Of a DNA stretch of 64,000 nucleotides, positions 20,213-32,345 are shown one piece after another. Source of the DNA: Spirogloea muscicola (lineage: Eukaryota; Streptophyta; Zygnematophyceae; Spirogloeales; Spirogloeaceae); the NCBI GenBank assembly GCA_009602725.1, contig WELB01000141.1, positions 202,160 through 266,159 of the forward strand, written 5' to 3'. Below the pieces are notes generated by a model that ran no database searches, had not been told where the DNA came from, and saw nothing but the letters and a program-made list of their open reading frames with translations. Position numbers and translations under genes: made by a program. Position 1 is the stretch's first letter. The number at the start of each line of letters is the position of its first letter.

Positions 20213-23200
20213 ATGGCGGTGCCACTTGGGAGCCTGGATGCCACTGTCCAGGGCACCAACGACGACGCAACCATCAGCAAGCTGTGAGCCCTCTCCCAGC
20301 TCCCTTCCCTGACGCAGACAAGTCAGGTGCATTGTGTTCTATCATTGTGCTGCTATCAGGCTTGAATTGGCACGGGATGGCAGGTTGTGCTGAGTCTGGC
20401 CAACTCAGTGGCATGCTCCGGCCAGGCAGTCGAAAGTAGGCAGTAGAAGGGCGCCCTGCAGAGCTTATCATGCTGCATCCTGAAATGATGCAGGATGAGT
20501 GTCCATGTCTTGCCTTTGATTTGGAGGTGAGCTCATTTGAGAGAGGCAAGTTGATTGGTCTAATTGAGAAGCGCTGACGAACAATTGAGCGTGGTGCCAG
20601 GTCGTGTGTCAAGAAGGGATACTTCAAAGACGACTTTGTCCATCATTTCGTAAGGAGACCCGCCCGAAGGGCTCCAGTGATCAATCGAGGTCTGAAGAGA
20701 CATAACGACACTTGCCCGCCAGTGCTGCACGTGTGCTGCTTCCTCATGGCTTATCATCTGATGAGAGATTTATATGCAAAACCCATCTGCTATACGGGTT
20801 TTTGGACTATCTTCTTAGCATTCATCAATATAAGCATAAGCAGAGATTTAAATTTTCTGTTATTTAAACTCATGCCGTGTAGCTTGGAAAGGCCCCCTTG
20901 CCAGTCCGTGGTGGCTGATCACCATTTGCTGCAGGAAGGCAGGGTACTACGCACGGTGGGCAGCCATCCGTAACCTTGTAGAGCACTTTTTGGAAGCACC
21001 AGCAGAGGCAGAGCACTTTCTCCAAAAACAAGTCATCTCGTTAGGAGCTGGTTTCGATACCACATTCTTCCAGTTGAAGGTAGAAACCAACTTGCCAGCC
21101 CTGATCGCCATCTTGCCTTTGAAAGGAGAGCAGCATACAAGCAGGCAGATTTGCTTAAGGACAATGTCATCATGTAGTTAGAGTGTTTGTGCTTTTTTGT
21201 GGTGACAATAGTTCGGCAGGTGAGGTTGTGCTTGTGACACCTACATCATTATACAACCACCAGCTATATGCAGCTGCTTAGTTGCAGGTACTTATATATG
21301 CTTGCATTGCACTGACAACTACGGCAGAAAGAAGGACGAGCTCCATACAAGTACGTGGAGGTGGACTTCCAGGAGGTCTGCAACATGGGGCCCATAAAGC
21401 AAGGAGTCGTCTAGACCCGTAAAGGGGTCCTTCGGCTCTAAGCAGATGGCTGTTAGCAGCTATGCATATCTAGCTGACACACTTCTCTTAGCCTCGTCAT
21501 GTGTTGTACAGCTTGCGACTCCCTTATCCCAGCCACATTTTGTCCGCATTCACCTCTATATAGGTGACAAGCAGGAAGGCCTTCACAATCTCCAGCCATG
21601 CTGACCTACTCCAAGGTCTTGGGAAAGATCCGGTCATACATGCAGGTATTACGACCTCAAAGCTATTCGTCAATATTTGCCCAATGCTATCCATAGGAAC
21701 TAGATGTAGGTACAGCTTCCGAACACATCGAGTCCTGCATGTGTAAGATACTAGGCCTCGTCTGGCTCTGCATCATTTTTGCACACTTGGCTCCACCATG
21801 GCCTGCCAAATTGGCTTTACTAACGGGTACTTTTCCAATTTATGTCTGCAGACAAGGGTGAGCTCCATAGCTCTTCATATCATCTCATACCAGTGGATCT
21901 ACGCGACCTGCAATCTTTAGACTCTGCTCTTGCCAGAGCTGCTGTTGATGTCAGGTAAGTCAGCAAGCTGTAGCATGCTTCCCTCATGGAGCAGGCTTTT
22001 GTAGCTTGACGGTTGCTTGGAAACACACGCACATCTCCACATATGCTCACATTAATCTAGCAGCTTGTCGTGAAGTACTTCACATGTATGACCACTTTTC
22101 TCTATACCAGCCTTCCCAGCTTGATCCTGGCGGAGTGTGTAATGATATACTTGGAACCTCAAAGCAGCCAAAACATCTGCAAGTGGGCAGGGGAGCGTTT
22201 CACAACTGCCGCTTTTGTCATATATGAGCAGGTAAACATCCAGCTCATGTTCTTGTCCAAGTCAGAGAGTGCTACATCACTGTCTGTCCGTGGGAGGCCA
22301 CAGTTCTATACCGCAGGCCTCCAATCAGATGCCATGACAATCGCAGTTATCGTTCTTTTGTGCATGTTGGCAAGTCAATGTAGACCTCTATGCTTTTGGT
22401 GGTCAGCTAGGTAGAAGGTTTGCAGCAAAGAGGTGAGGTCACTTGATTTGCTTCTCTAGTTCTCATGCCCGTACAGTTGTAGTGTTTAACAATGAGGTCA
22501 AGTTTGACTCCAGATCCGACCCCATGATCCATTTGGACAGCAAATGCTCCTGAACCTGGAGGTAATTCCTGGTCTCTGCCGCTCTTGAGGAAGCAATTTA
22601 AGGTGATCAACAGATATTGCTAGATGTGGCCAATACGATCATGTGGACGAGGTTTTTGATTATGACAAAGGTGGGACAAGCCTTGAGACAAGCCAACTTT
22701 TCTGTGCTGATCAAGAGCTCATTCCCACCTGTTCGTGCGGTGTTTCAGAGCAGAGGCTGCCCTTTGCTCGGCATAAAAGATACTCCTGATCTTGAATCCA
22801 AGAAGAGGCGCTTTACAACCTGTGGCTGGAAGGTGAGTCTTTTGAGCACGTGACAGGAGGCGTGTGTAATTGTAGGCTTGAATGTGCTGACTCCATATGA
22901 TGTACTTTGTGTTGTGAAATTGTGAGTGAGAATTTGTGTTATGAGGGGAAGCAAGTGCCACCTTGCAGGGTCAAGCTCAAGTATTCGCATTGTAATGTGC
23001 AGGTAGCACAGGCTCATGATATGGATGAGATCTACTCCACCTTAGACGATACGGATCTCAAGAGGTATTGATGCTTATCTCCAATCGATGGCGACATTCT
23101 TTAACAAGTATACAACCTGCCGGTTTTGTCAGTCCAGGCTAGGGTTTCACTTGTTCTGCAGTACTACGAAGTTACACAAATTGGAGCAGCACAGCAGCAG

Positions 23201-23697
23201 TTTCTTGCACTTGAGCGTGTGCTCTTGGTTGTGGCTAAGAAGCTGAGATGCTGCCCGTGCAGGATAGAGAGGCTAGAACTGTTTGACGAATTCGAGGAGT
23301 GGCACATTATGCAGGTACTTTTCACTTTGCTCGATTGACAAGGGGCTTACTGTACAATTTAGAAGCAGATCAGGACAGTCTGTATGTTGCGACAACTTCA
23401 AGGGGGGTCTACAAGGTGCTTGCAGATTGTTGATAAGTGAATATTGTGGTGCATTTGCAGGAGCACTACTGCATTGCTTACGGTATCAATGACGCACTTG
23501 TGAGTAGACGTTCTGGTTGCCTCTGGATGACTAGCAATTGTTGTGTCCTACACTGCCTTTCCTTGACATGATGCTCATTTTCTTTGACGAAGTTCAGCAG
23601 ATGTAATAATACTCTACAAGCTGATACAAAGTTTTGATTGCTGCAGGGTGTCTTTCAGGACTTCGGTTTCAAGCACAAAAAGGCGACATGCAATTAG
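20213..23697 (+). CDS. LCMT1: Leucine carboxyl methyltransferase 1 (PP2A methylase)
   Basis: LCMT1 uses S-adenosylmethionine to methylate the C-terminal leucine of the PP2A catalytic subunit, which controls assembly with B subunits. Thirteen exons fit in phase: 20213-20283, 20601-20689, 20943-21079, 21328-21375, 21564-21645, 21852-21954, 22111-22231, 22514-22561, 22749-22832, 23003-23064, 23263-23314, 23461-23499 and 23647-23697, about 328 aa (human about 334). Motifs in order are SCVKKGYFKDDFV; a RGYYARWAAI segment that binds peptide and cofactor; LGAGFDTTFF (SAM-binding glycine loop); YKYVEVDFQE; TSRKAFTI; YHLIPVDLRDL; LILAECVMIYL; HDPFGQQMLLNLE; and RGCPLLGI. The gene contains no repeats, but a stack of LINE tails ends just upstream of the start. 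Its PP2A substrate gene is not in this window. Confidence 0.93.
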
Positions 23698-24171
23698 AGC
23701 AAAAAGAAGTAGAAGTTCAGGTAGTCACAACCAACCCAAATTCATCACAATTGATGATGTGGCCTAGACTCACTTCCTTGTTATGCAAGCTTCTCCAAGT
23801 AATGTTGATGTGATGATTTGAAAGGTCATTTATACAGAAAAGTAATTATAATCTTGGCAGATCCTGTCTACAGGCTTGCATGGAATGCACTCAGTACCTC
23901 CAGCTCAAATCCTGTGCAAGCTGTTTGATACACTCTTAACAATCTCTGACAAAGCATGTCCACAAATGATCACTAGCAGCAGCTACCACTTGCAGCGACA
24001 TGTGGTCTGCCAAACCCACGCATGGGTACACTTTTCTCGAGGCCATGTCAACCAGCACAGGCACCCTAACCGGCAAATATAGTCACGCTCAACTTGCCCA
24101 GCACAAACGTTCTGCCATGGGGTGTTGAGAGAACACCACTAGGAGAGGCTTCTTAAACAATGTCCTTGAAA

Positions 24172-24750
24172 TCAAATCTCTTGAGATTGAGAGCTCTTCT
24201 TGCCAGGGACACCAGTTTTCTTCGGCAGGAGCACACTGTGGATGTTGGGCAGCACACCACCACTTGCAATTGTGACAAGGCCCAGCAACTTGCTGAGCTC
24301 CTCGTCGTTCCTGACCGCCAGCTGAATGTGGCGTGGTACGATTCTGGTCTTCTTGTTGTCGCGAGCAGCATTGCCTGCCAGCTCGAGCACCTCGGCGGCC
24401 AAGTACTCCAGCACGGCTGCCAAGTACACCGGAGCTCCTGCTCCTACACGGGTGGCGTATCTGCAGACGTTTGTAAAGTCAGGAACCCAGTCAGCTCATC
24501 CACCACTTCCTGGGGAGCAGGCTGCCTGCCATATGCTCCCTCCAACGACAGTTCGAGTTGAGAAGCTATACTGACCACAGGAGAGCATGAGCCTGTTCCT
24601 GTGGAGCTATTGTGCAGCAAGACGTAAGCGAGCAGCCACTTACTTGCCAGCCTTGAGGTACCGAGCGATGCGGCCAACGGGGAACTGGAGGCCAGCCTTG
24701 GCAGAGCGCGACACGGCCTTCTTGCCAGATGTTTTGCCACGGCCCGACAT
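24172..24750 (-). CDS. H2A.X: Histone H2A.X
   Basis: Two minus-strand exons, 24750-24644 and 24460-24172, encode 131 aa. The N-terminus [58 protein letters not shown], the acidic-patch segment NDEELSKLL and the docking region GGVLPNIH are all present. The tail ends SSQSQEI, the SQ(E/D)-hydrophobic motif that defines H2A.X. In other eukaryotes its serine is phosphorylated by ATM/ATR kinases at DNA breaks. The single intron splits the codon before YATRVGAG. An intron-containing H2A gene suggests polyadenylated, replication-independent expression, as in plants. Identification is very confident. Confidence 0.95.
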
Positions 24751-24917
24751 GGCGGCGGCAGCAGCGGGACTACGACTGGCAAGGGGTTGCTGGGAGGTGC
24801 GGCGAAGGGCGCAGCCTGCGGCGGGGAGGCGCGGCGGGAGGCGCGGCGGGCGGCGGCGCGGAGGTTTGACCCGAGATGGGCGAAGGGGCGCGAGGGTGTG
24901 TAGCGGTAGGTGTCTAT

Positions 24918-24928
24918 CATTATATATG
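24918..24928 (-). promoter_or_regulatory. Candidate TATA box of H2A.X
   Basis: The minus strand reads CATATATAAT about 170 bases upstream of the H2A.X start codon in otherwise GC-rich DNA. Position and sequence suit a TATA element. There is no transcript evidence. Confidence 0.35.
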
Positions 24929-25185
24929 ACGGACAGCCTGGCTGTGGTGCGCCAGCCAATGCGCGCTCTTGCCCAGGATCAAGTCTCCAACGGCGCCGAT
25001 CGATAGCATCTGACGGCAGAGCAGGCGCGCCGCCCCGCTGCCCTCCCCTCCGCTCCGCTAGCTGTCGGAGTAAGGGGGCTTTCGCCGCTGGGCGGTGCCG
25101 CCGTTTGCGCCGCCGTTTGCCCGGGCAGCTGTGCCCGGTCGGCCCGCCCGGGGCGCGGCCAGCTCGCCCCCGCAGAAGAAAGGGC

Positions 25186-25375
25186 TCGCCCATTGAGGAT
25201 AGGGGCTGGACAAGCCAGCCCAAAAAAGAATGAACAAAGAACGAGAAGGGGGCCAGAGGAAGCCAGAGGAAGCGCTAAGAAACCAAAGCACACAAAGAAA
25301 GAAAGCAGCTACAAATTACTCAGTAACCCCTGCTAAGCAGCCGCAAATCAGAGAGGCTAGGGTCCTGGAAGTGGG
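25186..25375 (-). mobile_element. LINE 3' end (type II tail)
   Basis: On the minus strand, 'GCTGCTTAGCAGGGGTTACTGAG' (LLSRGY plus stop) is followed by the tail with 'TAGCGCTTCCTCTGG' and the GGGCTGGCTTGTCCAGCCCC hairpin, then ATGGGCGAGC at about 25186-25195. The last 60 bases are essentially identical to those at 60195-60260. Confidence 0.7.
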
Positions 25376-26095
25376 TCCCCTGGACAGAGCCAGAGGCAAA
25401 GCCGGCTAAGCCCAAATGCCGCCCGCCGCTAGAGCCGCCTTTCCCCACTGTTGCTTTCCGGCTGCCGGGCTGTCCGCAACGGCGGGGCGCGCCAACTCCA
25501 TGTGCTGTCAGTGGGCCAGCACCGCCTAGCCTCCCGCGGGCCTACCCAGCCGACCGTGGCGGAGCAAGCTGGCGCCCCTCTCGCTTACGGCCCACTGAGC
25601 GAGGCCACGCCGGCTCGTTCGCTTTGCCCATCAGATGGCCTCGCGGCTCCTCCCGGCTCCTCCTCACCGTCCCGGCGCACTGGGCTTGGTGGCCTTCCCG
25701 ACGGGCCGACGCCATCAATCACCAGCCGCTCCTGGCCACCCTTCCCCGTCTGCCTAGACCTTGGTACCTGCCCCTCCGCCGCCCCCCCCCCAGCAGGCCT
25801 CTCCCCTTGCCCCTCTGCCACCCGCGCACCCCTCCCGCGGCCCCGCCGTCGTCACCGCTGCCGCCGCCGTCTCGGCACGTTGCTCGCGTCTGGTGCTCCT
25901 GCGACGGCGTCTCCCTCGGCAGCCCTCATGAGCTGCCCCACGCCCCTCGAGCGTCACCGGGCGCCTCACTGGCACCAGGCACAAGAGTGACTCTCAGGCG
26001 GAGGACACGGCAAGGATGGCAGACATGCCACCTTGGGAGGCCGCTGAGAGCCGTCTGTGACGAGATCTGTCCGCGCTCTAGGCCGGCTCGCCAGG
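25376..26095. other. GC-rich leader region upstream of the SLC35 gene
   Basis: This stretch is rich in C and G with long open frames on both strands (for example 25451-25990 +), typical of composition rather than coding. No family is recognisable. It probably contains the promoter and 5' leader of the transporter starting at 26096. Confidence 0.35.
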
Positions 26096-27996
26096 ATGTT
26101 TCGCTTCAAAGGTGTGGCGTCTGCCGGCTTCTATGGTGAGCACTGCTGTCCTCTGCCACCAGATCTGTGTTACAGTCAACTGGCAAGGGATGCCAACTGC
26201 TCGCTAGATGCGAAACCAAGCCGACATTCTGGTGTCCAGTGCGTATAATGAGGCCAAACCCCCCTTGCAGGCGGCATGTCAGTAGCTAGCGTCTTTATCA
26301 ACAAGGCCATTTTCCACGTCTACAAATTCAACTATCCGTACACGCTAGTACTCGGCCAGACCATCTTCACGCTCCTCCTCATCTTCGTGATGAGGAAGCT
26401 CGGCGTTATCCGGATAGGCAGGTTCCAATTGCACATTTTCCGCCGAGTGAGGCCCTTTACCTCAGGTCTCGTATTGTGTCTTTGTCTAGCTAGATCTCAA
26501 CAAGGAGGTCCATCTAGTCGGCTTATGCATCCAAACGACAAGAGTTGCGCATTGACAGGATGCAGATTGAAGGGAATAAGTTTATCATATTCTTTGGCCT
26601 TGACATGCTGTTGTGCACTGCTGCTCACTCTCCTTTGGACCATCTGCTATCAGGTATTCTTACTATCCTTTGCTTTCCTCCTCAAGCTCCTACTGGACAT
26701 GTCAGCTCTGAATAGAGTCAACATCCCAATGTACGGCGTACTGAAGAGCTCCACGACGCCATTTGTCTTGGCCCTTGACTACATTATGCGAGATAAGAAG
26801 GCCTCCACCAGGGTGCAGCTCGCTGTCTACTTGACGACGTTCGGGGGTCTCCTTGCCGGCTTTGGAGACTTGACTTTTGATCTGGCGGGATACATCCTGG
26901 CTTTGTCCTCCGCTATGGCCACAGCGGCTTACGTGGTGATTGTGGGGAAGCTGGGGGAGGAGCTGCAAATTGACTCCTTCACTCTCTTGTTGTATAATAA
27001 CTTCTGGTCTCTTCCATTCTCTTTCCTTCTTGTCTTTGTCAACGGGGAAAGCAAGGCCCTCAGAAGCTTCACTCACTTCAGGGAGGTGCCTTTCCTGGCA
27101 TATTTTGCACTATCGTGCACCTCAGCCTTCATCCTCAACCTAGCCACATACTTGTGCACAATGGTGAACGACTCGTTAACGACCAGCATTGTCGGTAAGC
27201 TATCTTCTACTAACTATACAGCCTGATGTGGTATGAGCCATGCTGAACTCTGGTGGACTTCTTCTTGAGCGCCATTGTCGAGTTCGGTGCTGAGGGGCTC
27301 ATTATCATGTACATGGAAGAGGGACATGACCGACTTATAGCACACCAGCACTGCAGATACATTGCTCTGCTGCTGATGGTATACATTCAATGTGCTAACA
27401 GGGCGGACCAAGAGTATCTTGCAAGGATTTGCAGGCTTATTTGCATTTGGCGATGTTGTGGTAAGCACTGAGAAAGACTACTACACAGCACATGTTGCTC
27501 ATCAGCAGGCTGATGAATTGATAGTATCGTTGTTATTACTTCTGCAACTGTTTACTTCAGTAACCTAGGAGGGCAGGCAAGCACGGACAACAATACTCAT
27601 AACGTTGCTGACCTAATGCTGAAGAGGGGCCAAAACTTTATGCTCAGAGGTGGACTCGTGTCAGCAGCCTGGATGGCCGGCTTGCAACATGTCAAAATAC
27701 CCTTGTACTGCTAGCCAACCTCTTGATACTGGAATGGATGGGCTTCATTGCTGCAGATGAACCCTGTGAACCTGGCAGGCTTGGTTGTGAACTCCTGTGG
27801 GATTGGCTGGTATGCATATGAGAAGTACTTGGAAGCAAAGACTAGGATGCTCCAAGCAGGGGCTCACAAAGCAGGGTCTGCAGGAGAACCGCACACCCAC
27901 GTCTTACACAGGGAAGGGTCACAGGTGCACACAGTGGACTCAGTGCTTTACCTTTCTATGTCTGGCAAGCAAGCGTTGCCTGTTCTCCTAAGCTGA
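26096..27996 (+). CDS. SLC35D-type nucleotide-sugar transporter (drug/metabolite transporter fold)
   Basis: This is a multi-pass Golgi or ER antiporter expected to exchange a UDP-sugar for UMP. Exons fitting frame are 26096-26135, 26271-26446, 26654-27194, 27402-27460, one encoding ITSATVYFSNLGGQ ending near 27577, and 27757-27996. Landmarks are SVFINKAIFHVYKFNYPYTLVLGQTI, NRVNIPMYGVLKSSTTPF, the repeat-2 stretch GGLLAGFGDLTFDLAGYILAL, VVIVGKLGEELQIDSFTLLLYNN, DSLTTSIVG and the signature GRTKSILQGFAGLFAFGD. About ten hydrophobic segments are visible. The intron after LGGQ starts GC (CAG|GCAAGC). The acceptor before ITSAT leaves one base too many, so either that junction is misread or the assembly has an indel. 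A plain Ser/Gly/His C-tail follows EKYLEA. The substrate is not predictable. Confidence 0.82.
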
Positions 27997-28780
27997 CTCC
28001 TCCCAAAGTCTCGGTGACACGGCCTGTACTTGTGAAGTGAAGGTTGAAGAACACCACATAGAGCTACATCACATCTTGTGAACAAAGCATGAACTTGGAG
28101 TTGTCAAAGAGTGGAGGTGTGCTCAGGAATGTTCTTGCCTGCCAAATACTGCTTGCAATGGTGTCATTGGCCCGTTAAGTTGTAAGCTGTAAAAGTTGTG
28201 TCTTGTGCCATGGCACTTTGCCAGAGCCACAACAAGCTACGACTGACTTCTGTTGTGTGTTGAGCTGCTTGTGACCAGCTGCAATTGGTGTTAACACCGG
28301 GCCTCGTCACCCACAAGTCTAAGGATCTACCCAATGGCACATCTTAGTGCTTGTCCAAGCCAGGATGTCTGCTACGCAAGGGGCGGGATCGCCTCATCAA
28401 TTGGTGTAGTGCAGCGGAACAAGTCATCTCTGAAGCTAAAAGAGAACATGCTTCCACTACAAGCTTGGCCAGCTCCTGCTTGTCTGAGGATGTCTGAACG
28501 TCGCAAACAGCGCTGCTAGTTTCTCACCTCTGTTCTTGCTTCTTATGAAGCCAGGCATGAGCAGATTGCTTGGGAGCAGAGTCTGCATAGGAAGGTGCTC
28601 TCAGTACCTCAATGCCCAGATATGTTGTAGGAGTGCAAATATGCACACCTCCCTCTATTGACCCTATGAGATACCCATTCTTTTATCCTCGACATCAATC
28701 CATGCACTAGCTGCTTCCAACCAGAAGATGAGAGCATGTCCATAGAGTACAGGGCCCTTTACATACAAGTGGCTGCTGTA
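27997..28780. other. Intergenic, nothing recognised
   Basis: No exon-like segment is recognised. The frame at 28334-28519 is chance. The left end is likely transporter 3' untranslated sequence. Confidence 0.3.
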
Positions 28781-28875
28781 GATTGCCACTCAGCAAGAGC
28801 TCGCTCGCCAATGCAAGGCAATGGCTGTGACAGACCAGCCCTAATAAATGAACAGATGGGAAGGTTAGCAATGTA
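28780..28875 (-). repeat. LINE-tail hairpin remnant
   Basis: The minus strand reads 'TTCATTTATTAGGGCTGGTCTGTCACAGCCATTGCC...GGCGAGCGAGC'. This is the hairpin module seen at the end of every LINE tail in the window, without attached ORF sequence. Confidence 0.5.
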
Positions 28876-29339
28876 ATGGCATGGATAGCAATACCGTGCT
28901 GGTTGAGCTCTGCAACTGCCTCTGTGGTCCCTCCCTTGCTCTGCACCAATTCGACCCAACCCACCAAGCAGTCACCAGCTATTTTCGGCCTGATTAGGAG
29001 CTATAGGGTGTTTCATAAGCGGCTCCTGGTCTATGGTACCTACAAGACTGATCTGAGTTCATTTAAACTCATCATGCCACATTGCTGCCTTACGTAAGCA
29101 AATTGCAGCTTTATCTCAACCTCAAGTATCACCATTGTTGAGACAATACTTAATAAAAGAACAAAAGCAGGTGTTGTCATTCTTGAAAGAAAGCAACGCC
29201 GCAAATTGAGGATATTGTACGGGATGGCAAATTCATCAAGACAGTGAAAGAGACAGAGAGAGAGGCTACAAGAACGTAGTGAATATTGCCGAACAAGGGG
29301 GCCACAGTGCAGACAGGAAGGACTCTAAAAGTTGAGCGC

Positions 29340-29860
29340 TTCTGCGACCCCTTAAAGGAAAAGTGAGCTCTTCCAAACGAGAAAAACAGCTCTTCCAAAT
29401 TGACAGCAATGGCTGTGAGGCCAGCCCAAAGAAGTGGACTGAAAAGAAGAAGTGGTGCACGCCGATAGAGAAGAGGGGCTGGCAAAGAACTGAAAGGTGC
29501 CGGATGGCGTAAAAAGCAGGATAATAGTCTCCAAGACGTCAGCAAGGGGGCTCTCAATAATCTCTAGTCAGTAATCGCAAGGGGGCGAGGGCTGTGAATA
29601 GCCAGCCCGGAAAGAAAATGGATAAGGTCCAAAGGGCCAATTGGCGCTACAATCACACAGCTTTGCAAGAGACTGCAGGGAGAGGAACATTCGTTTCCAC
29701 GAGTCAGAAGCCACAAGTCGGAGTAACCTGCGGCTGGAAAAGAGACATCCCAACGTAGCCCAGAAGTGGCAGCCAAAGCGCGGCCTGCCCGCTGGTGAAG
29801 TGCATGAGCCTGGAAACATTGAAAGAGTCTTCCTCTGTTCATTCTTTTGTCTGGGGCTGG
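29340..29860 (-). mobile_element. LINE 3' end, decayed
   Basis: The minus-strand frame 29842-29564 reads FQAHALHQRAGRALAATSGL, then AAGYSDLWLLTRGN, the LINE ORF C-terminus with its stop lost. Two hairpin modules follow, at about 29620-29575 and 29480-29395. Confidence 0.6.
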
Positions 29861-30155
29861 CCAATCACAGCCATCGCCCTCTACTGAAAGTCTCTTCTCT
29901 TTCTTCCAAAGGGGGCGGGGGCTGTGGAGAGCTGTGAACAGTCATTGAGTGGTTCATCCTGCCCAAGTTCTGAGCTAGCGCTTATGGCCCCTTCGCAGTT
30001 TGGCCCCTTTGAACCTTTATCTCTTCTCGGGCTAGCTTATCACAGCCCTTGCCCTATTGGGAGAGCCACTTCCTTTCGAAGAGCCACCCAGAGAGAAACA
30101 GCCATTCCCATCTACGGCAATGGCTGTGAGAGGCCAGCCCAAAGGAATTGTACAA
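29825..30155 (+). repeat. Cluster of LINE-tail hairpin modules in both orientations
   Basis: Plus-strand hairpin modules occur at about 29848-29885 and 30028-30062, and a minus-strand module at about 30112-30150. Between them lie 'GGCCCCTTC' blocks shared with type III tails. No coding LINE sequence is attached. Confidence 0.5.
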
Positions 30156-30289
30156 GCCCAGAAAGAATAAACTCAAAGGAAAGGAAGATGAAGAGTCTGC
30201 ATGCAGATACACCTGGGCAAGCGACCCGGCGGCGTTGATGCCGGGCAGCTCACCTTGCTGTCACAACAGCTCTTCCAGTATAAGGCAGG

Positions 30290-30540
30290 GGCTGTCCACC
30301 TTTGGGAAAGAGAGAGAAGGCGCGCGGGGCGCATGAAATGAAATGGAGGCCAGTTCAAGCCAATCATTGTTCTGGCAGAGTCTAGGGCACACTAAACAGG
30401 GCTACATAATACGGAGACCTAAACTAAGGTGGCCTAAGGTGACATCAGTACCCACGGGTCAGCACAAACAAGTCCGACAAGCTAACTTGGGGAGCCGGAG
30501 CGCCGCCACAAAAGCAGGAGGCCTGACTTAGAGCGCGCCC
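30290..30540 (-). mobile_element. LINE 3' end (type IV tail)
   Basis: On the minus strand, 30530-30450 encodes SQASCFCGGAPAPQ, then SLSDLFVLTRGY and a stop, followed by the type IV tail ('GTCACCTTAGG', 'CTCTGCCAGAAC', 'GGCCTCCATTTCATTTC', 'GCGCGCCTTCTC'). It is the cleanest type IV copy in the window. Confidence 0.7.
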
Positions 30541-30600
30541 TGCACGTTTGAAGAGCCAATGCTTGCGAGCGCTGCGAACTAAGTGAGAGCCGCATACTAT

Positions 30601-32345
30601 GCTATGCAACTAAGGCCTGCGGAATGCTGGAGTGGCCCAAGCTGCCCCCCCGACTTCGACGACGCGCATCAACCAGCCGGGCCAGATGCTGGATCAGGGA
30701 GGATCATTGTACGCCGTAGCCTCCGTAGATATCCATGGCACACGGATAAAGATGGTCCCCTCGGGGATGGTCCTGGTAGCGCCGCTCCTTCTTGCGCTCC
30801 GCGCTGGATGTGGCCCAGCCAGACACGGTTGACGTGGGTGCGCCATCCTTGTATGCGTCGATCAGTACCACGACCAGGAGCAGACGAGGCCCGCCGCCCC
30901 GGGGGGTGGCGACCACGTCCAGACGCCGCACGTATGGCTTGCCGTGCCTTGAGGAGATTGGCATGATGCCGGACACCTCCATCGCCGGATGATACCCCGC
31001 CACTCGCGCACAAATTCAAACATCGTGTCCCTGAGTAAGTCGTGGGAGGCAATGCGCTCACCCCCCTCAACACATCTCAGCATATGAGCAGCTAGATCGA
31101 GCTTGTCATCGGCAATGTGGCCACACTTGCACTCGCGGATGCCAGCCAAGCATGGGGTGGGGAGGCCGAGGTGGTGGTGGAGCGCTGTGCAAACTAGGCT
31201 GTCGGTAAGTCGAAGGGACTCGTATATCGGCAGAGCGTTTAGCCACTCAGACGCGCCTGGGGAGCTGATGGAAAGGAGCCGGGTGAGGCCACGTCCATTG
31301 TCCTTGAGCAGTCCCTTCAATTCAGAGGTGGCCTGCAGGTTCGCAGCGTGAGCGTAGTGCGCCTGCGCTTTCCTGTCAGAAGAGCGTGCCCATGCCGCAA
31401 AATCTGCATGACCCTCTGCAAGTGTTGGTAAAGAGCGCGAGAGGTCATGCAGTGTTGCGGTCAGGGAAAGCTGGAAGGGCAGGTTCCTGTTGCAACACCC
31501 GCTGTAGCGGGTGCTAAAACAGCCTGGCCCCTCAGGATGAAGCGACTGGAGATGGTGGAGGCCACTTGGGCCCAGCAACCCAGGTGAGCTGCTTGGGACA
31601 GGCGAGCCAGCGGACGGCACCCAAGGCCGCCTTTGCTGGTAGGAAGGGTACACTGTAGGATGGTAGCCGGCGTGCCAGATAAATTGGGATGGTCCACCAG
31701 GCCGTGAAGAGCATGTTGGAGTCTGGAACCCACGGTAGAGTAGATGGCGCTTAGTGCAGAGGTGGGGGGTACAGTCCGCAACAGGTAAGTGGGACGCTGA
31801 GCCGCACAGCGGGTGAGGATGGCCACCGCAAGCTGCGCGTCCTGTAAGGAGGGGCGGGCCGGGAGGGTCTGGAGATGGTTCTCAAGGGTGGACTCCACAA
31901 CTTGCTCCACATGCGCAGCAGCCCCCAACGGGGCTCCAAGCACCACCATGCCGAGTGGTGGGGTCTGTCACCCAGCCGGCAGCTTGATGGAGGGAGGGAT
32001 GCCGGCTGGAGACCAGGCTGAACACTTATCGGGCCGGATGTTGAGGCCGAGGCTGTGAAGCTCGCGCTCCAACGTGCTGTAAGCGCTGGTGACTTCAGTT
32101 GGGGGTCCCACCATGGTGGTGTCGTCGGCGTAGCTTGGGATCAGCACAGCAGGGTGGGCCTCCGCCGTATTACGCAGCGCCCGTAAGTGTGCCCAGTGCA
32201 AAGAGAGACCCACCCAAAGGGTCTCCCTGCCGGGTGCCTGTGCTGGATTGCAAGACCACCTGTGACGTGCCCGCTCCCCAGAGCAGGCGGGAGGGTGCCC
32301 ATAGAGAGAAGAGGGGCTGGCAAAGCCAGCTCAAAAAGAATGGAC
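30601..32345 (-). mobile_element. LINE copy with reverse transcriptase core, frameshifted
   Basis: Reading the minus strand downward from about 32270: GTRQGDPLGGSLFALG (palm motif with the QGDP block) is followed by SYADDTTMVG (catalytic YADD) and LNIRPDKCSAW. After a frame change near 31960 come VVLGAPLGAAAHVEQVV, then the thumb-like region to 31461, and in another frame ECKCGHIADDKLDLAAHMLRC (finger) and RLDVVATPRGGGPRLLLVVVLIDAYKDG. At least two frame disruptions make it a pseudogene copy. The sequence upstream of 32270 is the hairpin tail of yet another LINE (hairpin at about 32340-32295), so this copy is 5'-truncated and sits against that tail. The order of palm, thumb, CCHC finger and possible restriction-like endonuclease suggests an R2-like or mixed-clade element. 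Confidence 0.75.
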
